62,406 nucleotides of DNA from Paracoccaceae bacterium. GTDB lineage: Bacteria; Pseudomonadota; Alphaproteobacteria; Rhodobacterales; Rhodobacteraceae. Every line of letters starts with the position of its first letter. Positions within the stretch are counted from its first letter, which is position 1. The notes beneath the pieces are model-generated. The model was not told where the DNA came from and ran no database searches. It saw nothing but the letters and a program-made list of their open reading frames with translations. Shown here piece by piece: positions 25,006-34,400 of the stretch. A program made the position numbers and the translations under genes. The stretch spans positions 1-62,406 of the forward strand of contig CANBRQ010000005.1 of the NCBI GenBank assembly GCA_947371955.1. Reading direction: 5' to 3'.

Positions 25006-25573
25006 CGAGATCATCTACCGCGAGGGCCTGCGTCCCGCCGACCCTCCGCTGCGGCTGATCGGCGTGGCCGCCGTCGTCAAGAACCCTTGGTACGGGCGCG
25101 GGTTTGTCGAGGACTTGTCGCCAGAGATCAACCGCATCTCGCCGGTTCTGGGCAAGATGCTGACCGATATGCTGATCGCCTTGGCCGGTTCGGGGGATGC
25201 GATCGAGGCCTACGGAAAGGCGTCGATGGCCGGAACCGACTGCGAGTTGGAACATGGGTCGGCCCTGATCCACACACTGCGCTACGGCAACTTCTACCGC
25301 GAGGCAGTGGGAGCCAAGACCTACCTGGGTTTCACCAATGGACGCGGCGCCGCAAACAGTCAGATCCAGATTCCCCTGATGGACAAGCACGACAGCGGCA
25401 GGCGGTCGCACTACCTAACCGTGCAGTTTTCGATCCCGGATGCGCCGGGGCATGATGAGTTGGTCGCAGCCTTGGGTGCTTCGACCGGCGGACGTCCGCA
25501 CCACCGGATCGGCGACCGCTATGCTGACTTGGCAGCGATTGGCAGGGACATCGAAAACCCGGCAGGCGTCTGA
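24971..25573 (+). CDS. AA_synth (DUF1185) family protein
   Basis: 200 residues, full-length member of the 'amino acid synthesis' family PF06684, with 'LRLIGVAAVVKNPWYGRGFVEDLSPEI' and 'LEHGSALIH' as landmarks. The start at 24971 has AGGAG upstream and lies inside the end of the fusion gene, overlapping it by 35 bases. The biochemical role of this family is not established. Such genes often sit beside LLM oxygenases in catabolic clusters, as here. It is the last gene of the rightward module; a plasmid scar begins just after it. Confidence 0.8.
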   Translation: MFPELRKVVTYDEIIYREGLRPADPPLRLIGVAAVVKNPWYGRGFVEDLSPEINRISPVLGKMLTDMLIALAGSGDAIEAYGKASMAGTDCELEHGSALIHTLRYGNFYREAVGAKTYLGFTNGRGAANSQIQIPLMDKHDSGRRSHYLTVQFSIPDAPGHDELVAALGASTGGRPHHRIGDRYADLAAIGRDIENPAGV

Positions 25574-25619
25574 CGTAAGTTGGTGCTGACAAAGAAAACG
25601 GTTTCAGAGGGCGACAAAC

Positions 25620-25793
25620 ATGAACCAGATTCCGATAAGTGACGCCTCGACCGCTGCATACAACTCGCTAGGAAGGAACGTGCTTTTGCAAACATGGATG
25701 CTCGCCCTCCGAACTTATCTGGAGCAGGTCGGCAGGAACCTTTCGGAAATGCCTCCAGCCGGAAAGGTCGTAATCTACTATCGTCCCTACTAG
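25620..25793 (+). CDS. Small hypothetical protein, 57 residues
   Basis: An open frame from an ATG with GAGG about eleven bases upstream. The product has a short amphipathic middle ('LLQTWMLALRTYLEQVG') and a tyrosine-rich end ('VVIYYRPY'). No family is recognised. It lies in the gap between the catabolic module and decayed plasmid genes, so it may be a small accessory protein or chance. The rest of 25574-25969 shows nothing else convincing. Confidence 0.3.
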   Translation: MNQIPISDASTAAYNSLGRNVLLQTWMLALRTYLEQVGRNLSEMPPAGKVVIYYRPY

Positions 25794-25969
25794 GCGCGGG
25801 TTGCACCAGTTGGCTTCGATAAGCTCTGGTGATCGGCGCGCCAATGACCGCGCAGGAGCCCTGATTCGCGGCGATTGCCACGGCTGGGTGGCAGGTTTGG
25901 GCCGGGCACCCAGCAAGAGATATGAGCACGATTGCTTTTGGGCTACGAACCTCGGTCGATGGCAGATTT

Positions 25970-26391
25970 TCACCCGCTTTCTTTCCCGACGATCAACTGA
26001 GGTACACCGTCCGAGGTTTGGCGAAGCGAGCGGCCGGCTTCGTCGATCACATTCCGGATCTGGTTGCGTATGTTCGAGAAACTCTCGAACCGTACCGCAT
26101 CGACCGGATCGTCGAAGCGGATTTCAATCTGCCGGTGCGTGGAGCGGCCCGACAGGCCAACCTCCCGACTGGCAAAAGCCTAGCCGAATAGCGCCAATGC
26201 ACCCGGTCGCCAAGAGCAAGTTCCGGCGGCGCACTGACCAGCGCCAGCCTGGCGTGGAGCGAGTTCCAGTCTTTGGCGCCGAGCTGACGGGCCAGCAGCT
26301 CCAGCGCCGGGGAATGGCTGATGACGTTGCCTTGGGCCTGAAGAGCTGCGTGCAGGGCCTTTGCCTGCGCTTTGGCCTCGTCGATTATCAT
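25970..26391 (-). pseudogene. Broken glyoxalase-related protein
   Basis: The first part reads cleanly ('EAKAQAKALHAALQAQG', 'ISHSPALELLARQLGAKDWNSLHARL'), typical of the 'glyoxalase-related protein' domain found on alphaproteobacterial plasmids. After 'LGDRVHWRY' a base is missing and a Gln codon of the restored frame reads TAG. The remainder continues in another frame ('IEIRFDDPVDAVRFESFSNIRNQ') to a stop at 25970. Frameshift plus nonsense codon make it a pseudogene. Its ATG overlaps the stop of the MATE remnant (ATGA), so the two were once an operon. Confidence 0.78.
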
Positions 26392-26800
26392 GCCACACCC
26401 TCCAGGCCAGGGGCTCTCCTAGTCGGCACGATGCCCCGTCCGATGAACAGCGCAATCAGTAGAACAACCCCGTCCGCCGCCGGATAGGCCAGCCGGATGC
26501 CTTTCACCCCGAACACGGCGGAAGTCCAAGGATCAGGATGGGCATCAGCAACCAGGGCTTCACCAGGGTCAGCGCAGCCGTCCGCCCAGGCTGACCGAGA
26601 GCCTGCAAATACATTGCCAGCACAAGGATCGGGCCAGCGAACACGTAAAGCGCCGGCATGGGTTTAAGGATTGCGGCGATAGCGAGCGCCACCTGCGGAT
26701 CTCTGCTGAACAAGCCGCCGACCACTTGTCCCGCGAAGAGCCCGGTCAGTTCCACCACACCACACGAATGCCGCAGCCACGGCCAGCGCAGTGAACCTGG
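26388..26800 (-). pseudogene. C-terminal remnant of a MATE-family efflux pump
   Basis: Pieces of a MATE transporter C-terminus are read in successive frames: 'TALAVAAAFVW', then 'LTGLFAGQVVGGLFSRDPQVALAIA' and 'MPALYVFAGPILVLAMYLQALG', then after a shift near 26520 'VKGIRLAYPAADGVVLLIALFIG'. At least two frameshifts are present and the N-terminal two-thirds is missing. The homology stops abruptly near 26800, where relaxase sequence begins on the opposite strand: a recombination junction. Confidence 0.65.
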
Positions 26801-27974
26801 CCGCGAGGCCGTGCTCCACGCCATCCGGGGCGAGGTGAAGGCCGCGATGGCGCGGATCGGCGAGGTGGTCGAGACCGGCAACCGGGCAGAAGTTTCCACT
26901 AGAGTGGCGCACCGCTGGCTACAACTGGACCCGAAGGGCAGGGAGGAAACCGGCATTGCCGTCCTGACCAATACGGCCCGCAAGTCGATCAACGAGGCGA
27001 TCCGGACGAGCCTGAAGCTCGAGGGCAAGCTTGGGAGCGGCGACCAGGCTGTGCTAGGTCTGAAGCCCGCCGGGCTGACCCGCGCCGCTGCGGGCGATGC
27101 ACGGTCCTACAGCACCGGCGACATCATCCTGTCCCTCACCTCCTCAAAGCAGCATCAGGTCGAAAAAGGCGAACTCTATGTCGTCCTCGATCGGGACGTC
27201 CGGGCTAACACGGTGAGGGTTGAAGATGTGGCGAAGGGCAGGGAACTGATCTTGCCGCTCCGCCAGGACGAAAAGCTCGCCGCCGGCTTTGTGGTCTACA
27301 CTCCCGAAGAGCGTGCCTTCGCCAGCGGCGACCGCGTCCGCTTCACGATCGCGGACAAGGAGCGCCAGATCATCAACGGCGCCCGTGGCACCGTCTCAGC
27401 CCTCGGCGACGATACGGTCACGGTAAAGATGCCGGGCCGCGACGCGGTGACCTTGCCGCTTGAGAGTGTCGCAGCGCGCGGCCTCGACCACGCCTATGCC
27501 TCCACCGTGCATGACTTTCAGGGCAGCACGGTGAACCGGATCATCGTGGGCCTGTCCTCCGCCGACCAGCTTGCCACCCAGAAGTCTTTCTATGTCGCGA
27601 TCTCGCGTATGCGGGAGGAAGCCGTCCTCGTCACCGACGACGCGGCGGCCTTGGCCAAACGGATCGAGGCCAATACGGGCGACCGACCGACCGCACTTGA
27701 GTCCTGGCTCAAGGCCGATCGTGAGCGACACGACAAGCAGAAGGCGGAAGTGCCTGTCGCGCAAGAGAGATCGGCGCAGCCGGAACGTCCGGAGCGTGAG
27801 CGCGAAATGCCGCCGCCGCAGGCTAAGCCAGATCCGGACCGTCCCGACCGCGCCGATGACTTTTCCAAGCTCTTCACACTGCCGGTCGAACGCAACGAGG
27901 CCGAAGTGGAGGCCTCAATCAAAGCCTTCGCGGACCGCCAGAAGCAGAAAATCATCGAAGGACCGATCCGCTGA
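26800..27974 (+). pseudogene. C-terminal fragment of a MobF (TrwC/TraI) conjugative relaxase-helicase
   Basis: About 390 residues of the helicase half. Superfamily I motifs V and VI are clear ('ASTVHDFQGST', 'YVAISRMREEAVLVTD'), as are SH3-like beta segments ('YSTGDIILSL', 'ASGDRVRFTIADK') and a charged, Pro-rich tail. The nickase domain and Walker motifs are absent because the gene is cut at the junction near 26800, next to the MATE remnant. The frame could be expressed but cannot give a working relaxase. A separate Walker A/B fragment of the same family lies at 58508-58770. Confidence 0.82.
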
Positions 27975-28006
27975 GCCGGGTCGGATGACAGACAGGAGAA
28001 GACGAC

Positions 28007-28546
28007 ATGCATTTGGAAACCACCGATGCGAGCTGGCGGATCAGGCTTGGCCCCCGCGCCCGGCAGCTGGTGCAAAGCGTGATGGGCGATGAGGAGAAGC
28101 CCGACGGCGATCTTCTGGAGCGCGCCCTCTCGCAATTGGATCAGGACCTCGCCAAGGCCAGAGGGCAGATCAAGGTGCTGGAGGACATTGCTGCCCACAT
28201 CGTCCCGGACCTGGTCGAGGCAAAGGCTACCGTCGTTGAGACCTCAAGCCACACGTCGATGATGCTGGGCATGGTCTATCGCCAGATCTTTGTCTGTCGT
28301 CAGGTCATGGGCCTGATGCAGCCGCATGGTGGGGCCGTGGGCACCATCGTCGAGAAGACACTCGAGGTTCTGCAATTGGCCGAAGATACGTACCGCCGCC
28401 TTATTCCTGAACCCGAGCGGCGCTTCCAGGACTTCGACCTCAAGCTCGAAACCGAGGTGCTGGAGAAGATGGGGGCGGCAAACCGGGCCAAGGCGGCGGA
28501 GAAGGGCAAAGCGCCCGCCAAGGATGACGAAAAGGTGCTGGGATGA
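28007..28546 (+). CDS. Hypothetical protein of plasmid-transfer context
   Basis: 179 residues, mostly helical, with a likely coiled coil around residues 35-75 ('LLERALSQLDQDLAKARGQIKVLEDIA') and a Lys/Ala-rich tail. An AGGAGA site precedes the ATG. It follows the relaxase fragment by 32 bases in the same direction, as a small partner gene of a transfer operon would. No family is recognised and no function is claimed. Confidence 0.6.
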   Translation: MHLETTDASWRIRLGPRARQLVQSVMGDEEKPDGDLLERALSQLDQDLAKARGQIKVLEDIAAHIVPDLVEAKATVVETSSHTSMMLGMVYRQIFVCRQVMGLMQPHGGAVGTIVEKTLEVLQLAEDTYRRLIPEPERRFQDFDLKLETEVLEKMGAANRAKAAEKGKAPAKDDEKVLG

Positions 28547-28568
28547 GCCGCGTCTCGAGCACGAAACT

Positions 28569-28631
28569 CTGGGCCAGACTGGCCCAGCTGCCGGCCCAAA
28601 TTGGGCCAGTGGCCGGCCCGTTTTGGGCCAG
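28569..28631. repeat. Cluster of GGGCC/GGCCC palindromes
   Basis: Within 63 bases: CTGGGCCAG (28569-28577), CTGGCCCAG (28579-28587), GGCCCAAATTGGGCC (28593-28607), GGCCGGCCC (28611-28619) and TTTTGGGCCAG (28621-28631). The spacing is irregular and the elements can pair with one another. It lies just after the last transfer gene, at the edge of an AT-richer stretch. Candidate protein-binding or centromere-like array, or a compound transcription stop. Confidence 0.55.
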
Positions 28632-28701
28632 CAAGCCCAAGTCCTTGATATTGAATCACTATTCGACATTCCGGTCGAAGGGTCTCAAAATGGCCTATAA
28701 A

Positions 28702-28714
28702 TGTAATGATTACA
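28702..28714. promoter_or_regulatory. Operator-like palindrome TGTAAT-G-ATTACA
   Basis: A perfect 6-1-6 palindrome in an AT-rich part of the 322-base gap between the hypothetical gene and the integrase fragment. Form and setting fit a helix-turn-helix operator. No adjacent regulator gene remains. Confidence 0.4.
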
Positions 28715-28868
28715 GTTATTTAGGACGGACCTGCAGCCTGCTGCGTCAGGTGTGTGGGACTTCGGAGCCAAAAGGCGACAAACAGGGAAAACGGGACTTC
28801 ATCCAAGGGTTTGACCGAGCGACATAATTTGTAAGGGTGCCAGCCAAAGCGGCGCCTGAGCGACGACA

Positions 28869-29356
28869 TTGAACCGCAACCCCAAGCATCCTGGGGATTG
28901 CCCCGGGCTCTGCATGGGAAACCTGCACCACGAGATGTCGCTCATGGCCTCCCTCAATCCCCTAAACGCTTCCCATCGGGAGCCTGCACCCAAGCCCGCC
29001 CAAATCGACCGCGTCACCTGGGATGATGAGGTTCCAGAACTTGGTCTCCGTCATCGCAACGGCACAGAAGCTTGGCTCGTCCAACGCCGTGAGGCGGGTG
29101 ATGTGATGCGCAAGGTCCTTGGCAAAATCTGCGATCTGACCCGCGATGCCGCCCGCTCTCTGGCCTGCGCCTGGCTCGATGCCAGCAAAGCAAATGCCTT
29201 GCCCCACGACCCGAAGATCCGGCTCGATGCCTTCTTGAAGATCTATCTCGCCGACGGTCGGGGACAGTGGAAACCTTCTACCTTCGAAAGCCATGCGACC
29301 TCGATCCGGGCGCATATTCTGCCCGGCCTCGGCCAAGAGAAAGTTTGTGATCTGAC
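28869..29356 (+). pseudogene. Integrase N-terminal fragment, cut by IS21-type insertion
   Basis: The product resembles the N-terminal arm-type and SAM-like core-binding domains of tyrosine recombinases: 'WDDEVPELGLRHRNGTEAWLVQ', 'VLGKICDLTRDAARSLA', 'STFESHATSIRAHILPGLGQEKVCDLT'. The true start is uncertain. The frame runs into the end of an IS element at 29357, and the catalytic Arg-His-Arg-Tyr domain is not found beyond it. A truncated, inactive integrase. Confidence 0.65.
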
Positions 29357-30200
29357 TGTTCATTTCCACGCAGAACTGACCCGGGATTTGCATCGAGAAC
29401 TGACCCACCAGAGGGTTATGTTCGGGGGTCAGGTTTGGGTCAAGGCATGAGTGATCTCCTTCTTTTTCCGGGTTGCGACGGCTGAGCTGGCCTTGAAGCG
29501 GAAGCTGTCGTTTCCGGTCTCGAGGATGTGGCAACGGTGGGTGAGTCGGTCGAGCAAGGCCGTGGTCATCTTTGCGTCGCCGAAGACGGTGGCCCATTCG
29601 CTGAAGCTCAGGTTCGTGGTGATGATGACGCTGGTGCGTTCGTAGAGCTTGCTCAGCAGATGGAAGAGAAGCGCGCCGCCCGAGGCGCTGAACGGCAGGC
29701 AGCCCAACTCGTCCATGATAACCAAGTCGAGCTTCGTGAGGCTTTCAGCGATCTGGCCGGCCTTGCCCTTGGTCTTCTCCTGTTCCACGGTTGACCAGTT
29801 CAATGGTCGAGAAGAAGCGGACTTTGCGGCGATGGTGCTCGATGGCCTGGACGCCCAAGGCTGTGGCAGCGTGGGTCTTTCCGGTGCCCGGGCCGCCGAT
29901 CAGCACGACGTTCTGGGCACCGTCGAGGAACTCGCATTTGTGCAGCTGCCGCAGTGTCGCCTCGTTGATCTCGCTGGCCATGAAGTCGAAGCCGGAGAGG
30001 TCCTTGTAGGCCGGGAACCGCGCGGCCTTCATGTGATAGGCGATGGACCGCACCTCGCGTTCTGCCATCTCGGCCTTCAGGAGTTGCGACAGCATTGGCA
30101 CGGCGGCGTCGAAGGCGGGAGCACCCTGTTCGGTCAGGTCGGTGGCCGCAAGGCCCAAGGCCGCAAGATGCGTTTTCATGATCAGCTCCACATGATTTCA
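29357..30200 (-). mobile_element. IS21-family remnant (istB side only)
   Basis: One end begins with TGT at 29357 and carries two copies of AGAACTGACCC (29372-29382 and 29396-29406), the multiple terminal repeats usual in IS21-type elements. The istB gene is present but frameshifted. No istA transposase is found between istB and the RND adaptor gene, and no matching right end is obvious, so about two-thirds of the element has been lost. The right boundary is approximate. Confidence 0.7.
29429..30179 (-). pseudogene. istB: IstB helper ATPase, frameshifted
   Basis: From the ATG at 30179 the protein matches IstB: 'MKAARFPAYKDLSGFDF', Walker A 'GGPGTGKTH', 'FFSTIELVN'. Near 29800 two bases are missing and the reading continues in another frame with '[28 protein letters not shown]' (Walker B), '[17 protein letters not shown]' and '[13 protein letters not shown]'. 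Normal IstB is about 250 residues; both parts together match that length. The lesion separates Walker A from Walker B, so it is inactive. Confidence 0.85.
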
Positions 30201-30367
30201 CATTCTGTATTTGGAATATACTGCTGGAGGGCCGTTCGGCGCTTGATCTGGATCAGGCATGACGCCGAAATTCTCACAAAAGCGCGGCCAAACGACCCCC
30301 GCGCCCGAGCGTGAGCGGTGGCGATGCGGCCAGTGGCGGCATCGCCCTGCAAAATAGATATTTACAA

Positions 30368-30383
30368 ATTCATATCTTCGAAT
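30368..30383. promoter_or_regulatory. Candidate SqrR operator (ATTC-N8-GAAT)
   Basis: ATTC-ATATCTTC-GAAT lies 32 bases before the RND adaptor start, in an AT-rich promoter-like stretch. From memory, ATTC-N8-GAAT is the recognition pattern described for the persulfide-sensing repressor SqrR. An SqrR-like protein is encoded at the end of this operon (36287-36619). Match seen directly; binding inferred. Confidence 0.65.
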
Positions 30384-30415
30384 ATGTATGCGTCATCGAA
30401 GTGAGGACCTGAATC

Positions 30416-31399
30416 ATGCGCTCTCCCCTGCAAAGCCTTTTGTGCGCCCTGTTGCCCCTGTTTGGCAGCTTGGCTCATGCTGACACGCCCGCCCTCCAGC
30501 CAACCACGATCATCGAGTGGAAGGCGGTTTATGGTCAGGTCGAGGCGCGAGACCGCATCCCGGCACGGGCTCGTCTTGGCGGCACATTGGTTGAGTTGAC
30601 CGTGATCGAGGGGGATCTGGTCAAGGCTGGACAGCCGATCGGCCGGATCGAGGATGAGAAGCTGGCGTTTCAACTCTCGGCCCTGACGGCGCAGCGGGGC
30701 GCGTTGGACGCACAGTTGACGAACGCGCAGGGGGAACTCAGCCGGGGCGAAAGCCTGCTGAAGCAGGGGGTGACCACGGCACAGGGTCTGGATGCCTTGC
30801 GCACGCAGGTCGATGTGTTCAAGGGCCAGATCTCGGCGCTGGATGCGCAGACCGAGGTGATCACCCAACAGGTCAAGGAGGGCACGGTGCTGGCGCCTGC
30901 CGATGGGCGGGTGCTGGATGTGCCCGTCTCGAAGGGCGGAGTGGTGATGCCGGGCGAAGAGGTTGCCCTGATCGGCGGTGGCGGGACCTTCCTGCGGATC
31001 TCCATTCCGGAACGTCATGCGCCAAGCCTGCATCAGGGCGACAAGATCGAGATTTCCTCAGGCGATACGACCCAGACCGGCACCCTGTCGCGGATTTACC
31101 CGCTGATCCAGAACGGTCGTGTGGTTGCCGATGTGGAACTGGCGGGCCTGCCAGACACCTTCGTCGATGCGCGGATGCTGGTGCGGCTGCCGGTCGGCCA
31201 ACGGGACGCGCTCATGGTGCCGGTTACGGCGATCTCGTCCACAGCCGGTCTGGATTTCGTCGGCGTGGAGGAGGCCTCCGGTCCGGTTCAGCGCAGCGTC
31301 GTTCCGGGAGAACATGCGACGATTGACGGGGTCGAGATGGTGGAGATTCTGTCGGGCCTTGAAGCGGGCGACCATGTCCTGACCGGTGCCGCGAAATAA
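30416..31399 (+). CDS. RND efflux periplasmic adaptor
   Basis: 327 residues with a Sec-type signal peptide (about 1-22, ending 'GSLAHA'). The mature protein has the split lipoyl/barrel-sandwich halves ('RIPARARLGGTLVELTVIEGDLVKAGQPIG' and 'GTVLAPADGRVLDVPVSKGGVVMPGEEV') separated by a helical hairpin ('ALTAQRGALDAQLTNAQGELSRGESLLKQG'), then a beta-barrel. It bridges the inner-membrane RND pump encoded next to an outer-membrane channel that is not encoded here. First gene of a five-gene operon with an SqrR-type operator at its promoter. Confidence 0.9.
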   Translation: MRSPLQSLLCALLPLFGSLAHADTPALQPTTIIEWKAVYGQVEARDRIPARARLGGTLVELTVIEGDLVKAGQPIGRIEDEKLAFQLSALTAQRGALDAQLTNAQGELSRGESLLKQGVTTAQGLDALRTQVDVFKGQISALDAQTEVITQQVKEGTVLAPADGRVLDVPVSKGGVVMPGEEVALIGGGGTFLRISIPERHAPSLHQGDKIEISSGDTTQTGTLSRIYPLIQNGRVVADVELAGLPDTFVDARMLVRLPVGQRDALMVPVTAISSTAGLDFVGVEEASGPVQRSVVPGEHATIDGVEMVEILSGLEAGDHVLTGAAK

Positions 31400-31425
31400 G
31401 TGATCTGTCCGACAAGACCGCAGAC

Positions 31426-34400
31426 ATGCCTGCCAGCGGGTCAGCAGACAAACCCTTGGGCATCGCCGGACGCCTGACGCAGGCCTTCATCAAATCCGCC
31501 CTGACGCCGCTGTTCATCCTGGCCGCCTTGGCCGCAGGGATGCTGGCCGTCGTTTCGCTTCCCCGGGAAGAAGAGCCGCAGATTTCCGTGCCCTTGGTCG
31601 ATATCCATGTCCAGGCGCAGGGCCTGAAGGCCGAAGATGCCGTAAAGCTGGTGACCGAACCGCTCGAGGTGATCGTCAAGGGCATCAACGGGGTGGAGCA
31701 TGTCTATTCCTCGACCCGCGATGACTCTGCGATGGTCACCGCCCGGTTTGCCGTGGGCACCAATGCCGACGAGGCGATGCTGCGCGTGCATGATAAGGTG
31801 CGCGCAAACATGGATCGGATTCCCTTGGGCATCCCGGAGCCTCTGATCATCGGGCGCGGCATCGATGACGTGGCGATATTGTCGCTGACGCTGTCCTCGG
31901 CCCCCGGTCAACACGTCTCAGCCGATGATCTGACCCGCATCGCCCGCACCCTGCAAACGGAGGTCGCCAAGGCCGACAACGTGGGCCTGACCTATCTGGT
32001 GGGTGACGCGCAGGACGCCATCCAGATCCAGCCCGATCCGGACCGCTTGGCGCTGTATGGCGTGACTTTGCAGCAATTGGCGCAGAAGGTGGGGCAGGCC
32101 AACCGCACGCTCAACACGGGCCGCTTACGCGATCAGGGTCAGCAGATCGACCTTGTCGCGGGCCAGACCCTGACCGCCCCCGCCTCGGTCGCGCATCTTC
32201 TGCTGACCACGCGAGATGGCCGCCCGGTCTATGTCTCGGACGTGGCCAAGGTGGCCTATGTGGCCGATACCTCTGACCATATCGTCGCCAACATCACCCG
32301 CAATGCCGATGGGTCGATCACCCGCGCCCCTGCCGTCACGCTGGCCATTGCCAAACGGGCCGGTGCCAATGCCGTGGTGGTGGCCGAACAGGTCCTGACG
32401 CAGGTCGAGGCCTTGAAAGGCAAGCAGATCCCGAATTCGGTGACCGTCACCGTGACGCGGGATTATGGCGCCACGGCCAATGACAAGGCCAATGAACTGC
32501 TGTTCCATCTTGGGCTGGCCACCATTTCGATCATCGTCCTTGTCTTCCTGGCAATCGGCTGGCGCGAGGCCATCGTGGTGGCCATCGTCATTCCGGTGAC
32601 GATCCTGCTGACGCTTTTTGCCTCATGGATCATGGGCTACACGCTGAACCGCGTCAGCCTGTTCGCGCTGATCTTCTCCATCGGCATTCTGGTCGATGAC
32701 GCCATCGTGGTGATCGAGAACATCGCGCGCCATTGGGGGATGCGGGATGGCCGCAGCCGCTCTGCCGCTGCCATCGACGCGGTGGCGGAAGTTGGCAACC
32801 CGACGATTGTCGCGACACTGACCGTTGTCGCAGCGCTGCTACCGATGCTGTTCGTGTCTGGCCTGATGGGGCCTTACATGTCGCCCATCCCGGCCAATGC
32901 CAGTGCCGCGATGGTCTTCTCGTTCTTCGTTGCGGTGATCATCACGCCCTGGCTGATGGTCAAGATCGCCGGTCGCGCCGACATGACGGTGCACGGCCAT
33001 GACGATACCTACGGCGGCCACCATGGCGGCTGGATGGAGCGGGCCTATACCCGCGTCGCTCGCCCGCTTCTGAAGACCAAGGCGCGGTCGCTGACCTTCC
33101 TTCTGGTGACAGCAGCGCTGTCCTTCGGCTCCTTGACGGCGCTCTACACCCGCGATGTCACGGTCAAACTGCTGCCCTTCGACAACAAATCCGAGCTGTC
33201 GGTGATGATTGACCTGCCAGAGGGCAGCTCGGTCGAGGCGACGGACCGCGTGGCGCAGGACGTGGCCAAGATCGTCATGCAGATGCCGGAAGTGACAACG
33301 GTTCAGACCCATGCGGGCACATCCGCACCCTTCAACTTCAACGGTCTGGTCCGCCACTATTACCTGCGCCAAGAACCCCAACTGGGCGAAGTGGCGATCA
33401 ACCTGACGCCCAAGGGCGAGCGCGCCCGCGCCAGTCATGCCATCGCGCTGGACATCCGGACCAAGCTGGCCGCTCTGTCCGTACCCCCCGGCACCAGCCT
33501 GAAGGTCGTCGAACCGCCGCCCGGTCCGCCCGTCATTTCGACTCTGCTGGCCGAAGTCTATGGCCCCGATGCCGCTACCCGGCGCGCCGCCGCTGCCGAA
33601 ATTCAAAAGGCGTTCGAAGCTGTCCCCTTCATCGTCGACGTCGACAACAGCTATGGCACCCCGGCCCGGCGTCTGCGGGCGACCGTCTCGAGCGACAATC
33701 TCGACTTCTTCGGCGTTCAGGAACAGGACGTGTTTGACACCATCGCTCTCTTGAACGGCGGTCAGACGGTGGGCTATTCGAACCGGGGCGCGGGGCGGTT
33801 CCCGATCCCGCTGCAGGTCGCGCGTGCCAAGTCTGACCGTGTGATGGACGAACGCTTCATGACCACGCCGATCCCGGCCAACGTGCTGCCAGGAGCAAAG
33901 TCTGTGGTCGAACTTGGCGACGTGGTGACCGTGGCCGAAGAGCCCGCCTCCTATCCGATCTTCCGGCACAATGGCCGCGATGCGGAAATGGTGACGGCGG
34001 AACTGGCGGGTCAATTCGAAGCCCCCCTCTATGGTATGCTGGCCGTCGCGGATCAGATCAGCAAGCAGGATTGGCCGAACGGCAAGCCCACCATCAGCCT
34101 GCACGGCCAACCGCAGGACGAAAGCAAGGTCACCCTTCTGTGGGACGGCGAGTGGGAGGTCACCTTCGTCACCTTCCGCGACATGGGTGCGGCCTTTGGC
34201 GTGGCACTGCTCGGGATCTACATTCTGGTGGTGGCGCAGTTTGGCTCGTTCCGGCTGCCTCTGGTAATCCTGACACCGATCCCGCTGACCTTCCTTGGCA
34301 TCATGGCAGGCCACTGGCTGTTCGGCGCCCCCTTCTCGGCCACCTCGATGATTGGCTTCATCGCCTTGGCGGGGATCATCGTGCGGAACTCGATCCTCTT

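Noticed and set aside
25922-26191. Plus-strand open frame of 89 codons
   Set aside because: It is antisense to the broken glyoxalase-related gene, whose two frames show clear family sequence on the minus strand.
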